Shown: positions 51,899-64,000, counted from the first letter of the stretch. The stretch is 64,000 nucleotides of DNA from Monarcha castaneiventris obscurior (GCA_026261815.1 JAMPIT010000174.1:7192001-7256000), one strand, 5' to 3'. The notes: generated by a model not told the origin, from the sequence alone. Numbers and translations: made by a program.

Positions 51899-52425
51899 AG
51901 GATCACAGAATAATTAGGGTTGGAAGGGACTTTTGGAGAACATCTAGCCCAACCCCCTTGCCAAGGTAGGATCACCAAAATCATACTACACAGGAATGTG
52001 TCCAAGTGGGTTTTGAATGACGCCAGAGATGAAGATTCCATGACATCCCTGGGCAACCTGTTCCAGTGCTCTGCCACCCTCAACGTAAAGAAGTTCTTCT
52101 TAATTTTGAGGTGGAATTTCTTGTGGTGTTTTTTTTTAAATGGCCATTGCTCCTCATCCTGTCACTGGCACCACTGAAAATAGTCTGGCACATCCTCTTG
52201 GCATTGGCCTTTGAGATATCTATGCTGAGATTCCCCTCTCAGTCTTCTCTAGATTAAGCAGGCCCAGCTCCTGCAGTCTCTCCTCATGAGAGATGCTCCA
52301 GACCCCTCATTGTCTTTGTTGCCCCTTGCTGGACCCTCTCCAGCAGCTGTCTTTCCACCCTGTCCCCTCACATGGTGCTGTGCCCAGAGCTGTGCTAAAT
52401 ATGCAGATGCAGCAACCTGTGGGTC
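51899..52425 (-). mobile_element. CR1 LINE 3' end
   Basis: On the plus strand it begins atcacagaataattagggtt-ggaagggac, the reverse complement of the CR1 3' terminus, and continues with the conserved words gggcaacctgttccagtgct, cagctcctgcagtctctcct and tgctggaccctctccagcag. It is a 5'-truncated, 3'-UTR-region copy inserted on the minus strand. The right border is approximate because similarity fades. Confidence 0.9.
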
Positions 52426-54366
52426 TACAGCCCTGCTGCATCCATGGACAGGAGCCAGCCTGCAGATGCCCCCCCGAGTGAGGTTCATGTGCACTGGGAT
52501 ACACACAGCCCCTCTGGAAGCAGCTGGCTGTCACAGCTGCCCAGCAGGCAGTGCTGGGCACAGTGGGGCCAATACAGGTGTGCCCTGTGCAAACACAGAA
52601 CTGCTGCTCCAATCTGCATGGCCCCAGCTGATATCCACAGGAAGGAATCAAAAATTAAGTGCAACTGCACGGCCAGACCAAGCCATGCCTTGCCCATGTC
52701 ATTCACCAACTGCTCTTCTCAAGCTTCAGAATTTAAGCACAGACCCTGCCCCAAAATCAAATCCTAGGCATCTATTGACCCACAGCAGCTGAAGTTTGGT
52801 ACCAGAGAACTCTAGAGTGGTACCATCCTTGAATATATTTCAGAGTAAGGTGTATTTATCTATTCTGTTTGCAAGTGTGTCTTTCACTCAATAACATAGA
52901 GCCTGCTGCAGAAACTTTCTGAAGCTTGTATTTGTCTTCTTTAATCTCCTGGCCAGGCCCCTGCTTTTCTACTGGGCTGCTTTGATGCACATCTCATGAT
53001 ATCTGCTTCCAGATGAAGTATTACCCTAAGACAGGTCCCAGAAAACGTCTCGCAGACATTGGAGCACTAACAAAGTGTGGGTGGTGCCCCACCTCCTCCT
53101 GGGATCTGAGCAGGCAGCAGCAGAGCCTGGCTGACCTCCGTGCTCAGTGTTTCCCTCATTTTCAGCTTCCTCAGGCACTGGCGCAGTGGCACAAACCTGC
53201 CCTCACCTGAACAACCTGGGCTGAGACTCAGCTGATTTACCTTTGTGTGTACTCTGTAGGCATTGATATCTGATCTAGGCATCCAGAAAGAGCTGCTTTC
53301 AGGGCACAGCTCATCTGATCCATTCTAGATGTCTGCTTTTTAATAAGTCACCCCCAGTGTCTCTTTCTCCCCTGTGAGAACACAGAGAGCTTGCAGGGAC
53401 TAGTTCAGACAAGGCATGTGCAGATGGAGCCCAGTGGGGGCCGAGCCTGTGTTCAGCCTTTCAGCTGGAGCTCTGCAAAGGGCCCGTTGTGGCTGGGGGT
53501 GTCAGACAACTAATCAGCTGGGGCATGTGCAATATGCAGTTGTGGCAGCTTGCTGTTAAAATGTTATTTACATTATGGTGTTGCAATCTGTGTCTCATAA
53601 AATAACCTAGCAGCCAGATTCTTTGCTCAGGAGGAGAAGGATTGCTCCCCTTGTCTGACCCTCCTTCTCTGAGGGGATCCAAGCACCATCTCCTGCTCCT
53701 AGTGAGCAGTCACGAAGCGGCAGCCTCCTGGGCAGACATTCTCCATCTCTGCTGCTGAAGTTGTTCTCATGTGCAGGTTTCTTTGAGACCGTGAAGAAAT
53801 ACAGTATCAGCACTTTTATATTCCTTGGTATAAATGAAGCTACATTGCCAGAAGCTGAGACTTCTGATGTTTATTGCAAGTGCTATTTATAACACCAGCA
53901 TGAAAGCAGAGCATTTATGCGTTTGAAGTACATTCACTTAGGAGAAAAGCACAAAAACCCCAGTAACACGATCATACATAAACTGCTTAGGGGAACTAGA
54001 CCCTGTCAGGAAAAGTGACCTGTGCTCTTTCCTAATCTCCCTTGAGACTTTCAGAGCACTGTCAATCCAGAGGTCTGGAAACACTTCAGAGATGTGTAAT
54101 AGGTGGAGACACAGCAATCAAAAGCTGTGGCAGAACTCACACTGATTTTTGTAGGCTTCAGACAAAATTATTGCATAATGTGCAATAGGCAGCTGTAGGT
54201 CAGGGACTGTTGCCCCCAGCCACTCTGCTTGAACCACCAGGTGCCTTTCTTCCTCTTCTCGACTCGGCTTATCAGTGTCATCACTCTAAAATAAATGGCA
54301 CCGAAGTTCACACCTTCTATCTGGGTCCACAGGGACTAACAGAGCTGCTGAAGAATAGATACGCTG
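52426..54366. other. Intergenic region, no gene seen
   Basis: The GC-richer left part (52.3-52.8 kb) gives several overlapping open frames without domain resemblance. The remainder is ordinary non-coding sequence. Confidence 0.55.
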
Positions 54367-54387
54367 CTCCCACCATCTAGTCTGACT
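54367..54387 (-). promoter_or_regulatory. CTCF-like motif (minus orientation)
   Basis: On the minus strand the core reads GACTAGATGGTGG, fitting the CTCF consensus at most core positions but with mismatches at the two leading C positions. Lies about 150 bp from a second such motif. Confidence 0.35.
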
Positions 54388-54526
54388 CTACAGCACACAG
54401 CAGTCAGACTGAGCAGTTCTTGACTTCTGAAGACTTCAAATGATGGAAAGGGCCCGTGGTCTTAGCTAATTGTTCCAATAATCAAATGCTTTTATTGTGT
54501 AGACCTGCACTTAATCTTTGCTCTCA

Positions 54527-54542
54527 GTCCATCTAGCGGCAG
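54527..54542 (-). promoter_or_regulatory. CTCF-like motif (minus orientation)
   Basis: On the minus strand it reads CTGCCGCTAGATGGAC, a near match to CCASYAGRKGG with G for A at the third core base. Same orientation as the motif at 54.37 kb. Confidence 0.4.
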
Positions 54543-56879
54543 TTCTAGACACTGACTCTATTCTCAAAAGACACTTCTGAATAAAAAAAGCACAAAAGCT
54601 CATCTGACAATTAGAAGAGGTTTCTAACATTTGAAGCTGTGCTGCACAGTGTATTATAATCTCTATTTTATTAAAATATACATGCTGCTTTTACATATAT
54701 TCAAAGTGTCTTTTCACATGTTACAATAAGTAATAAGAGTACATCTGGGTCAGTCAGTTCTACCTTCTCTGCTTTTGTCCTGCCGAAGACAAGCCAGAGA
54801 CATGAATGGATGTGCTTTGGCTCAATGAGACTTGAATTCCTTCTTGATTCTTTCACAGGGAGCAACATTGATAGTAGTAGGGGCAGCTGATAGGAAAAGG
54901 GTGCCACTTTAGCATACAGCTAATGCTCATATAAAGCCTTGTTATTCCTTGCTTTTGTAGATTCCCAAGCAAGGAAAGTAGCCCTATGCATGTCCAAAAT
55001 AAGGTTTTATAGGCAAGGTCAGGATGAAGAATGAATTGGAGCTGGAGCCCAGCATTACACATTTGAAGCAACAGTGTAAGTAAGGGTGAAGCTGTGCTTT
55101 GTGGCCAGAACACTTGTTCCGTCACACAGAGAGCTGCATGGGGCTTGCAGGAGCATGGAGTTCAGAGCCTGCTGTGATACCAGGTTATGCCACTGTTGGG
55201 GTTTTTTTGCCTAAGAAGGAAGGAAATAAGTTTGTGCAGTTCAGCAGCAGGAACAGCAGTAAAGAAAGATGAGTATTCATCTGTCTCTTCACCAGTTTCC
55301 TGGCTGAAACTACAGCCTGTGTCTGCCTTCCATTAAAAAATGTATTTATCTCTTAATTACTGAGGTAGAATGAGAATAATCAAGGAAGCAAAGCAGCTGC
55401 CCTAGATAAATGCCCAGGAAAATAAATACAAGAACCTGTGTGTCTTCCTGTCATGAAAATAATGCAGTTAACTTCCTCAGGTAACAAAATTTAATGTCTG
55501 GAGGTGCCAGATATGCCTATGGCTAGCTCGGTGTCAGAGTGCTAAGAAGATCAGAGTTACAACAGCATTACCAGTTACTGCAGAGTTTCTCTGTCACTGG
55601 AAAACCGCATGCATAGAAATTTAATGTGTTAAATTTACAGCTAACAAATGCAAACAAGGGTGGGTTGGACCACTGTGTGGCTGACCCTGTTGGTGCTGGA
55701 GGGTCAAACAGTGCTATGGCAACTGCCATGGACACAGTAAACTGATAATGTGATCAGAGACTATAAATCACTCTTCCCTATCTGTATCATTGTGGTGTTC
55801 ATTACACTCCGGGTTTCTGATTGTGCAATGAAATTTGACTCAAGATCATTAGTGTTTGTTAGGGAAGTTGCTCCTGAGTCAAGACACTCCTTTGGAGCAC
55901 AGCAAGGAGTCACAGCACCATGACGGGTGTTTCTGTGAAGTGTAGGATCCTTGATGAAATTACTGCAGATTTCTCCATCCAAGTCCTTCATTGTATGACA
56001 AAAAACAATGTATGTGAGAGACTGAATAAAATCTTAATTGACCCCCCCTGCTTAACTTAAACTGAGATTTTCTTTTGCCACCTGATAATAGTCCCTCATT
56101 GTCAGAAATTTTTTTTGCAATCAGGAAAGAAAACAAGCCAAGACGTGGAGTATTAAGTCATTATTTATAATTATTTTTCTTCAGATTAAAATAATTTTAT
56201 AAAATCTTGTCAGGTTTGCTTATTTTATATCAGGTTCTTAGCACTTACATTGTATATGCTCACACTCAGAAAAGATCATTTCACCCCATGTGTTTACTGT
56301 CATTATTCTTTTGAGTATGTTCCACTTGATTCTGTAAAGCATTAAATGTGCCAGAGGAAATACCAAAGGTGAAGATATTGAATGTTGCTAGTGTTACGAA
56401 AGACAAATAAGCTGAAAGTGTTGACATGACAGCCTGAAATACCACAAGATGCTGTGGGTTTTCTCTACTCCAGAACTGCTTTCAAGCCATGGTCTTTCCT
56501 ACAGCAAGATGGGAGGGCAAGGAAGGGCTGAAATAAAATACTGAATGAAAAGCAAATCTTTTTAGCTTTTACCAGCAAACATTTCTACCCTGATGTGCTT
56601 TTCACTCATTTGGTTACTCAGCAGGGACAGGAGACCCCATTCACTGGTGAGGAAGCACATCTGTGTATGCTGCCATTCCCAAAGGCAGTCAGAGGATGAC
56701 CATGTCTGCTGGAGGTGCAGAGCTCTTCTAGGGGAAAACTGCCATTGTCTGTAGGAGGCAGTGGGCACTGAATGCTTCTGTCCATGGCTCTGCTTTGTTT
56801 CCTCTTCTTCTCTCCTGCTCTTACATGCACCTGCCAAAGGTACATCCAGATTCATCCTGCCCTTGGGTTTAGTTTACAC
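54543..56879. other. Intergenic region before the CDHR3 3' end
   Basis: AT-rich DNA without recognisable genes. It may include distal CDHR3 3' UTR if the signal near 56.9 kb is not the only one used. Confidence 0.5.
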
Positions 56880-57103
56880 ACCTTATGGCCACCTTTTATT
56901 TTACAGCTGAGATAGAGTGAAAAATCTCATCTGATAGTTTGGCTGCTCAAATCAGGGGTCAGTTGGGAGGCACCTTGGAGTCTCATGCACTCTGACTTAA
57001 CAGCAAAGCAGAGATCATTTTGGGAGATGAAGTCAATTCCTGCCGTAAGGGGCTGGTGAGGATAATCCCCTGTCCTCAGACTCCTCTTGCTGCTTTTGCA
57101 ATC
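56880..57103 (-). other. CDHR3: CDHR3 3' UTR (proximal form)
   Basis: Minus-strand sequence after the CDHR3 stop. An AATAAA signal on the minus strand lies at 56895-56900, about 205 bases past the stop. The end point is inferred. Confidence 0.45.
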
Positions 57104-57354
57104 TCAGCCCAGCCTGGCCTGGTGTTTCTGATTGCCATGCTGAGGTCTTGGCAGCTGGTTTTGTTGTTGCAGCTCTTTCCTCTTCTCTAAAGGCTCTTTT
57201 TTGCTTGGTGCCTCTGGTCTCTCTGTCCTTCGGCCACTGTTGTCTGTGGCACTGGATGTTACCTGCATAGCCAGCATTGGCTGAAGGGGCTCACTGCTCT
57301 TCTTCCACCTCCGGGCCCCTGACCGTGTATTGAACTCATACATTCTGCCAGTAA
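57104..57354 (-). CDS. CDHR3: CDHR3 terminal coding exon
   Basis: Minus-strand acceptor tttgttcttgcaag, then VTGRMYEFNTRSGARRWKK and an 83-codon stretch ending QKHQARLG with TGA at 57106-57104. The first Val codon is split with the previous exon. The conserved block occupies the first 20 residues; the rest is low-complexity and rich in Lys, Gln, Glu and Pro. Confidence 0.88.
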
Positions 57355-60300
57355 CTTGCAAGAACAAAAAGACAACAGATTAAAATCGCTCTTGCTTTAG
57401 CAGATTGAGACATGGCTGTTCTCAGCATGGGGTTGAAATGAGAAGCGTGAAGTGCTTGGAATGCAGCCAAGCTGGGGAGGTGGCCCTGAGAGGGGAAGCC
57501 TCATTTCTATGGGGACCTGGGTGTCACAGTGGCTGCTTAGAGGAGATGTTGGCTGTTCTGCCACTATAGGAATTGTCTCTGCAGTTCGAGGAACAGAGAT
57601 ATTTAAAACATTCACATTCCAACAAAAACCTCAACTTTCTTATCACCCTATAACTCTATCCAAGTTCTAGCCACCAGGGATTAACATGGGCAGTGTAGCA
57701 AACACATCCATAGTTGTGAGGACAAAACTTCTGTTTTTAGCCATACTGAGCAAGACCATTGGATATGTCTGTGCCTATTTTGTCACACAGAGTTGCCTAC
57801 CAGAGGCAGCAAAACTTGCTTAGGAGCACAAAATGGCACATACATCTTCAGCTCATCTGGACTGACCCAGGATTTGGAGATCGAGTGAGTCTTGGCTGCA
57901 TGAGTTCCTTCTCCATTTGCACAAAATGCTTTCCTCCAGGCTTGCCATGCACATTGCCATTAACAGAGTGAAGCACTGTGTGTTTTGTACAAGTACATCA
58001 TTCTCTCATTTATAAAAAATATTGTTAAATTTGTGTTGTTTAGCATACATGGCTACCTTTCCTTGTCAGAAAGATTTCTGTCTCTGTTCAGGGTTTATGG
58101 CTAACTTCTACTTGTACATTAAAAGCAAATATCTTCTCCTTCAGTTCATTGCTACTTAGAGATAAGTCAAAAAATTGCTGTGTGTCCAGTGTGATTGCCT
58201 CACAGTCTAAATCACTGTATCTTGCTAAACAGAGAATCAGGAGCTATAATGGCACTTTCTGTAATTAAACATTAGTAATAGGAGACAAACAGAAGACCAT
58301 TAGGGCTTGGAAAGAAACAGTGGTTATGTGTTACTACATGTTGCAGTTTGTATCAGAATTAATGGTTTATGACACATTAACACAATTTGAGCAACTCAAG
58401 ATTAAACTGGATCTCTTTACATGTTATTTTTTCTGACTGCTTACAAGGCGGACATGTTAAAGCAGCCCAGATCAGGAAACAGCTTTTGACTATCCCTCTT
58501 AATCATATTCAACAGATGATGTCCTGGGAATTATTGAATCTCATTTCCAAACCAGCAACCTTTGATCCTCTAGGGTTTGGGATGAACTGTGGAGAAGAGA
58601 GGGGAGGAGTGGGGAGCACACAATTGCCTGCTGTCACCACCGAGCTGTGTTGCAGCTTAATGTTTGTGTCAGGCATGACACAAATGCTGTGGCTCTGCAT
58701 GACAGTTTGGATGGGCTCAGATATCCTTAAGTGCAGTATGGTCAGGTTTGTGGAGAAAGGGAGCCCCAGCTGTCCTGCAAGAACACTGGAAAGCAGCTCT
58801 TGCAGCAGCCTAGAAACTATCCATGTTTAATATATAACAAATGCAGTTACACAGAGGAAAAGCAGGGATTTTGGAGCCCATTCCTCCAGATCTCTATAAA
58901 TAGCAGGTGAGCTTGGACCTGTATCAAACTGGCCTTGAGCAGACTTGTGGATGGGCTTAATTGCACAGTAGGGTCCCACTTGTTTGCCCAAATTGTGCCG
59001 AAGCCTCCATGCCTAGTGTTTCCCATTAGCTCAAGGCATCCAACAGCTCTGAGCCAGCTAATAAGAAACACAAGTTACAGGCACTTGGGTGGAAATTGGC
59101 CAGATGAATCCAAGCCTTGAAACAAGCCTGCCTTCTTCTGGGTGATTTCTAGACCTATTGTTTCAGACCTATTTTCAGACCTATTTGTTAAAAACCTATT
59201 TTGACTGATTGTCACATTTTATCAGCTCCCCATCTCTATGCTGGGGCTGTCAGCCATTAGGGACAGGGCTGGGCACCTTAATTCCAGGCCAAGCATCAAA
59301 CTAAGGGGCTCAGGCAGGGGCTATGTTTCAGGGCAATGAGGTAAGCCAGATCAACCCTCAGGAAAACAAAAATATTTTTCCTGTAATGAGCTCTGCTGCA
59401 GAGCAGTGGCTGTCACCTGGGGAGCTGGATAAGCACACACCTCCCAGATCATCCTGAGGTTTGTAGCATTTGCCTTATTTTTGCTTTTCCCAGCTGGTTA
59501 ATCAGATATGCTCAGAGTCAGCATAGCTGGAGCCTGGTGACACAATCAGTAGCTGTTGCCAGCTGATGGCCTTCCCTTTTCTCCCAAACAAGCGATGCCT
59601 GAGCCTTGGATAAAGAGCAGCAGTACACTGTTGCTGCAAGGGAGGAGGTTTGTGCAGCAGCCAGTAACTCCCACACCCACCCTGCGTCCAGGGAGAGGTT
59701 TAGGAGACAAAGGCAGTACCTCTGCAGTGACATTAACCTCCTGGCCATTTCCCAGACATGGGTCTCACCAGAAGGGTGAGACCATGTAGCTATGACAGCA
59801 CCAGAGCAAGAGACTTGCAGCAAGTTCCTCCTCCCCTCCCACCTTCCTATACCACCTCCATATACTCCACTTTAGCAGAGGAGTAGTGAACAGTCTGACC
59901 ATCAGATGTGTGCTTTCAAGGGCCATGTATTCTACCATTACGAATGTTACTAAGGCACTGTCTTGATTCTCACTCTCTGTGAGATATAGCTCCCATTCTC
60001 CTTGGAAACAGCTAACCTGAAATATGAAAAGCCAAAGCTGAATCATATTTAAATCAACTAATCCAGTTTGTTTCCAGCCTAATATTCATATTCCCTGTTA
60101 ATTGCTTTTTATTACCTGGGTCTCTGGCTTCTCCATCAAAGACAGTGTTTAGCTTTGTCATTGTCTGTGAAGAAACACAAAATGTGAAATGAAACCTGTG
60201 AATTAATCAAGTCAGAAGGAGGAGCAGTGACTTGGAAATGGTGACCTACGTGAATGGAGGTGGGTTTGTATGACTTGTGTATTACATTCCTTTAGGATGG

Positions 60301-62611
60301 GTTTAATCTAAACTGGCAACAAGAGCCATTTGTGGTGTAGGGTTTCTCCACTACATGTTCATAGGAGAATTAATAAGACATGCAAAATGCCTCCACGTGT
60401 AGGCTTGGGAATCCCCTCTCTGAAAAACTTGGGGAGAGGGAGTTCACTAATCAAAGTGCCTTGCACAGATTCACAGAATATCCTGAGTTGGAAGGGACCC
60501 ACAAGGATCATCAAAGTCCAGCTCCTGGACCTGCAAAGGAATTCCACTCCAGAAATCACACCACATGCTTGAGAGCATTACAGCCTTGATGCAATAATGT
60601 CTATGAGAAGGAAGGAACCCCAAGATCCAGGAGCAAAGAAACATCTCCAACAGTGGAAACATCTATGATGTTTTGCTGCAAACAGCTTATCAAGGCCAAA
60701 CTCTTTACAGCTGGGGTATGCTGGCATACCTTACTGGTTGCACTTAGGTGGGTCAGAGTTGGCTGCACTGGTCAGTGGTGTCCCAGCAGTGTACCACTGC
60801 CATCAGTGAAGCTGGGGCACTTGTCATCCCACCTATGCAGCGAGGCTCCCTGTCACTGCTGTGGGCACAGCCTGTCTGACCTCCCAAGTACAGCATTTTG
60901 GCACTTGGAAGCAAACGGGCCCCAGTGCAGGTGAGCACCCTTCACACCCCGTGTCACTTCCAAACACAGAGGCCAGTTGGGACAATTAAATGTTTTGCAC
61001 TTGAGGGCAATCCTTTTTTTCTTGCCTATCATTTTTATATTCTCTTTGGAAAACAGACACCTTTTATAGAAAGGGTCCTATGATCATATTGCATGATGGG
61101 GCTGGCAAAACTGGGGTTTGTTTTGAGGCCAGAAGTACTTACCACAACCACTTCTTTCTTACGCTTCTTCTTTTCTACAGAAAGAAAAATGCACATTGTT
61201 AATAACCAGAATTTTCTGATGGTGACTATAGACACTAAAGCCAAGATTTCCTCAAAGAAACAGACATTCTTGCTACCCAAATGCTGAGACATCTTAAATG
61301 AGCCTTACTTCTTTTCAAATGCTGAGTGACAATCCACAGTTGCCAGTGACTAATCAAAAGTCTAGCCTTGAAAAGTCAGTAATGAATGAATAACAGTGGT
61401 TTATTAAACAAATTTCCATTTCTAAATAATGCAAACAAATACAGAAATTCACCTTTGGGAACATCTGAACTAGAAATGTAGATTATTGTTTTCCATGAAT
61501 GTTTGCAGTTGCAAAGCTTGTGTCAAGTATCAGCTTGGAGGCAAAACATGGAAGAGCTGCATTTTCAGTCAAGTAAAATTCAGATTGAAGAACAGTTTGG
61601 TTGTGTGTGAATTTGCCACACTATTAACTCATCCCACATGCAAACAAACACAGCAGCAGTGCCATGGGCATCTCGACAGCACGGATTTGTGGATGATACC
61701 CAACTACTTGCTATGATTTCTTCTTGCTCTCTCCTTGCCAATTTGTTTAATGGCCTTTCTTTGGAGAACTGTGCCTGGCCACAAATGTGCTTTGCAGCCA
61801 GGTGTGCAAGACTCTGAGGTGCTGCATGTGGATCTCGACCTGAGCATTGATGGGAAACCTGTTCTGTCTGGCCTTTGCTGCCCAGCATTTGGGAACCAGT
61901 TTTGCAGAAAGAAAAAGAAATCATTTTTTGGAAACCAGCCAACACTGAAATGTCTCAAATTGGGCAACCAAGAGAACAGTTAATTTTGTGGGGTTTGTTA
62001 GTCCTGTGTATTTTCCAGTTGGGAGACACTGACTGAGGGAAGGGGAATTACAAAACCAGGGTCCTACTGAGCCCATATGAGCAATGCTCTCTAGCAGAAA
62101 TGTAATGGGACTAAAAGGAACAAGACTGCTTAAAAAAACCACGCTTTTCCATGTGCAATTTATCTCCCTGCTAAGTTATACAAAGTTATTGGTCCTTTAA
62201 ATGGACCAATACTTCAAAATAAATCTTTATGTACGTGAAGTAATGGTGTCAAGGGGGCAAATGAAGGGATCAGAGAAAACGGAATTAGAGTGAAGAAGAC
62301 TCTTGAAGGTGCTATAGATGGATGGGATTATTTTTGAACAGATAGCATATAAATTGTGTGTGAAAAATACAGTAATTCTTTAGCATCCATTCCAGAATAC
62401 CAGACTACTCTGAATTTGGGTTTTGCTTAATAGTTGATTGATTTGAAGACTAAAAGGGCCATGTGGCTAGGATTATCTAATCTCAGTACCCTTCTACTCT
62501 GTCAAATTTATATCTAGAAATTAATTTACATACATTACACTGAATCATAAACAAAGTCTTGTTTTGAAGCATTAAAATATAGAAAAGAGGTACATACCTG
62601 GAGCATTGATC
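57104..62611 (-). CDS. CDHR3: Cadherin-related family member 3, cytoplasmic-tail exons (57104-57354, 60116-60164, 61143-61174, 62598-62611)
   Basis: CDHR3 is a single-pass, cadherin-repeat membrane protein of airway and other epithelia. Only the last four coding exons are in the window. Spliced, they read in one frame: INAPE, a basic KKKRKKEVVV juxtamembrane stretch, then TKLNTVFDGEARDP joined to VTGRMYEFNTRSGARRWK and a Lys/Gln/Pro-rich tail. The DGxxxDPVTGxxYEFNxxxGARxWK block is characteristic of the CDHR3 tail, and the position beyond SYPL1 on the opposite strand agrees with amniote gene order. All introns are GT-AG and phases agree across all junctions. The ectodomain and transmembrane exons were not found and should lie beyond 64 kb. 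The 14-nt exon is the least certain part. Confidence 0.85.
57355..60115 (-). other. CDHR3: CDHR3 last intron
   Basis: A 2.8-kb intron. Contains a short tandem array of (c)agacctatt words at 59150-59200. No other gene or element recognised. Confidence 0.7.
60116..60164 (-). CDS. CDHR3: CDHR3 coding exon, 49 nt
   Basis: Minus-strand acceptor tttcttcacag and donor gtaat. Encodes TMTKLNTVFDGEARDP plus one base of the next codon, matching the FDGEAxDP part of the family tail. Confidence 0.87.
60470..60595 (-). mobile_element. CR1 LINE 3'-end fragment in a CDHR3 intron
   Basis: Plus strand begins ttcacagaatatcctgagtt-ggaagggaccc and continues aaggatcatcaaagtcc, agctcctggacctgcaaagg and atgcttgagagcatt, which are conserved words of an avian CR1 3' region in reverse complement. 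Inserted on the minus strand, the same strand as CDHR3. Confidence 0.85.
61143..61174 (-). CDS. CDHR3: CDHR3 micro-exon, 32 nt (basic juxtamembrane)
   Basis: Minus-strand acceptor tttctgtag and donor gtaagt bound 32 nt encoding KKKRKKEVVV in the phase required by the next exon. A basic cluster is typical just inside a membrane span. Confidence 0.75.
62598..62611 (-). CDS. CDHR3: Candidate CDHR3 micro-exon, 14 nt
   Basis: Minus-strand ttcttttcattacag, then GATCAATGCTCCAG, then gtatgt: excellent splice sites around 14 bases. Its phase joins correctly to the 32-nt exon, giving INAPE before the basic cluster. Based on splice signals and phase only. Confidence 0.55.
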
Positions 62612-64000
62612 CTGTAATGAAAAGAAGATTAAGAGTGTAGTTAACAAATGTCATAATTTTGCCATAGTTTTGCCTACACAAAAAAATCACGATTTTTATT
62701 CTCTTTCACTTGGCAAGAAGGATGTGTTTCCTTGAATTCTGAGATTTGCTTGATTTGTTTGGTTTCTGGTTTTGCTTTCACAGAAAGCCTGTATCATTTA
62801 ATGCTGCTCTCAAACAAGAAAACAGCCCTGAGTGTTCAAGAAGGAATGCTATTAAAATAATAAAGTCTTATTGATGATCCCATAATGGGTTTATATAAGC
62901 TGGAAAAACATATTTTCAGATATTGTCATTTTGTTCCATCCTTGGAGGAAGGTCAATTTTTTGGATCTGATGTGCTCAGAGAATACCTTTTAAAATATTT
63001 GAAAGGTTGTAAATGTTTTTGAAAACATAGAAATAGCTTTTTAATGGGAGAGCCCAGCTCCCAATAAATCATTTCCCCAATTAATAAATAATAGCAGTAT
63101 CTTAGATTTGTCTTTTTTTTCACAAGCTGCTAAATGCCTTGCACACATAATTTGAAGTATAGTCACAGTCATATAGTACCTCTTTACATTTAATCTAACT
63201 TCTAAATTGTTGTCCAGATCCTGAGAATACTTATAGTAATCCCTCTTTTTTTAATCTCAACCACTTAAAGGACTGCTTATCTTTGTTTTGTGAAGGACAA
63301 AGTCAATTTAGAGGCAGCCTGGCTCCAGCCCACTGAGAAGGCAGCCAGCAGGGATCTCTGCACTTCCCACACTGACTCACCAGGTGCTTCCATGCCTTTT
63401 GCCAAGCCCGAGCACTTAGAGGTACTGTGAAGCTTTTTGGGCCAGAGCCTTGTAACTGGCTTGGGTAAAACTCCAGGAAATCAGTAGAAGTTTTGCCAGA
63501 ACAACGAATTTGGCATGAGAACCAGTATTTGCAAGGAGCACTGGGATCTGTAGCTGAGAGGGAGGAAAATGCATCCAGTAACTACCTAGATGGGAGCTCC
63601 CTTGGAGTGGGGGTCAAATACAAACCAAAATATTTGTGGTCAGCAGAGTCTGGCACAGGCTCTGACTGAGCCTCATGAGCATAGCTGCCTTTAGAGGTCA
63701 TAATTGCTAATTCCACTTCCACCTTCTGCTAATAGCTGATGTTACTAAACCCATGGAAAGAAATGCCATGGACACATTTCTGTGATTTCATATCATTAAC
63801 ACCAAATATCACTGCAGCTTGTATCAGCATTTACTGCAGCACAGGGCATACTGCTATAAAAGATTTAAATCACCGATATCATGACGGCTGAAAGGCCTGA
63901 GCCGTTTCTGTCCCTGCCAGGTGCTGCTGGGGCTTCCCCAGTGTGACATGGAAGAGGACTCACAGAGGCGCTCTCCCTGCCGGAGGGCAGCGGGTGCGGA
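62612..64000 (-). other. CDHR3: CDHR3 intron, upstream part outside window
   Basis: No transmembrane-encoding exon could be identified on the minus strand here. The sequence is AT-rich to about 63.3 kb and GC-richer in the last 100 bases. An exon in 63.9-64 kb cannot be excluded. Confidence 0.45.

Noticed and set aside
63360..63530. Possible CDHR3 transmembrane exon on the minus strand ending at ctcacc
   Set aside because: A hydrophobic stretch is readable but lacks a convincing acceptor and the required phase.

Overview
This is a vertebrate nuclear window, almost certainly from a bird. Three multi-exon genes with GT-AG introns are recognisable: NAMPT (plus strand, 3' half), SYPL1 (plus strand, all recognised coding exons) and CDHR3 (minus strand, cytoplasmic-tail end only). 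Bird origin is supported by CR1 LINE 3' ends of the avian type, a solo endogenous-retrovirus LTR of a type common in bird genomes, and short introns. The order NAMPT > SYPL1 on one strand followed by convergent CDHR3 matches the arrangement known in other amniotes. The many short ORFs outside these exons are chance ORFs.

Layout. 1-12.3 kb: the last five coding exons of NAMPT (the rate-limiting enzyme of NAD salvage), starting one residue after the catalytic histidine, then a 3' UTR of about 2.8 kb with several polyadenylation signals. 12.3-29.4 kb: gene desert with a decayed LINE reverse-transcriptase fossil, a (GGTTT)7 microsatellite, a GC-richer but CpG-poor block (19.0-21.6 kb) and a solo LTR (27.2-27.8 kb). 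29.5-29.8 kb: a CpG island, the best candidate for the SYPL1 promoter. 29.8-38.3 kb: non-coding, with a CTCF-like motif at 34.4 kb. 38.3-43.8 kb: SYPL1, a four-pass MARVEL vesicle protein of about 233 residues, with its 3' UTR. 43.8-57 kb: intergenic, with a weak retroviral gag-like fossil, a CpG island carrying a 23-bp minisatellite (51.2-51.8 kb), a CR1 fragment, and two CTCF-like motifs pointing left. 57.1-64 kb: the four last coding exons of CDHR3 on the minus strand, including 32-nt and 14-nt micro-exons, with another CR1 piece in an intron.

The three genes are neighbours and not a pathway: NAD salvage, vesicle membrane traffic and epithelial adhesion. I found no new multi-gene system. 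The observations most worth testing are the inward-facing CTCF-like motifs around SYPL1, the orphan CpG island with minisatellite between two convergent genes, the unresolved SYPL1 first exon, and the CDHR3 micro-exons.
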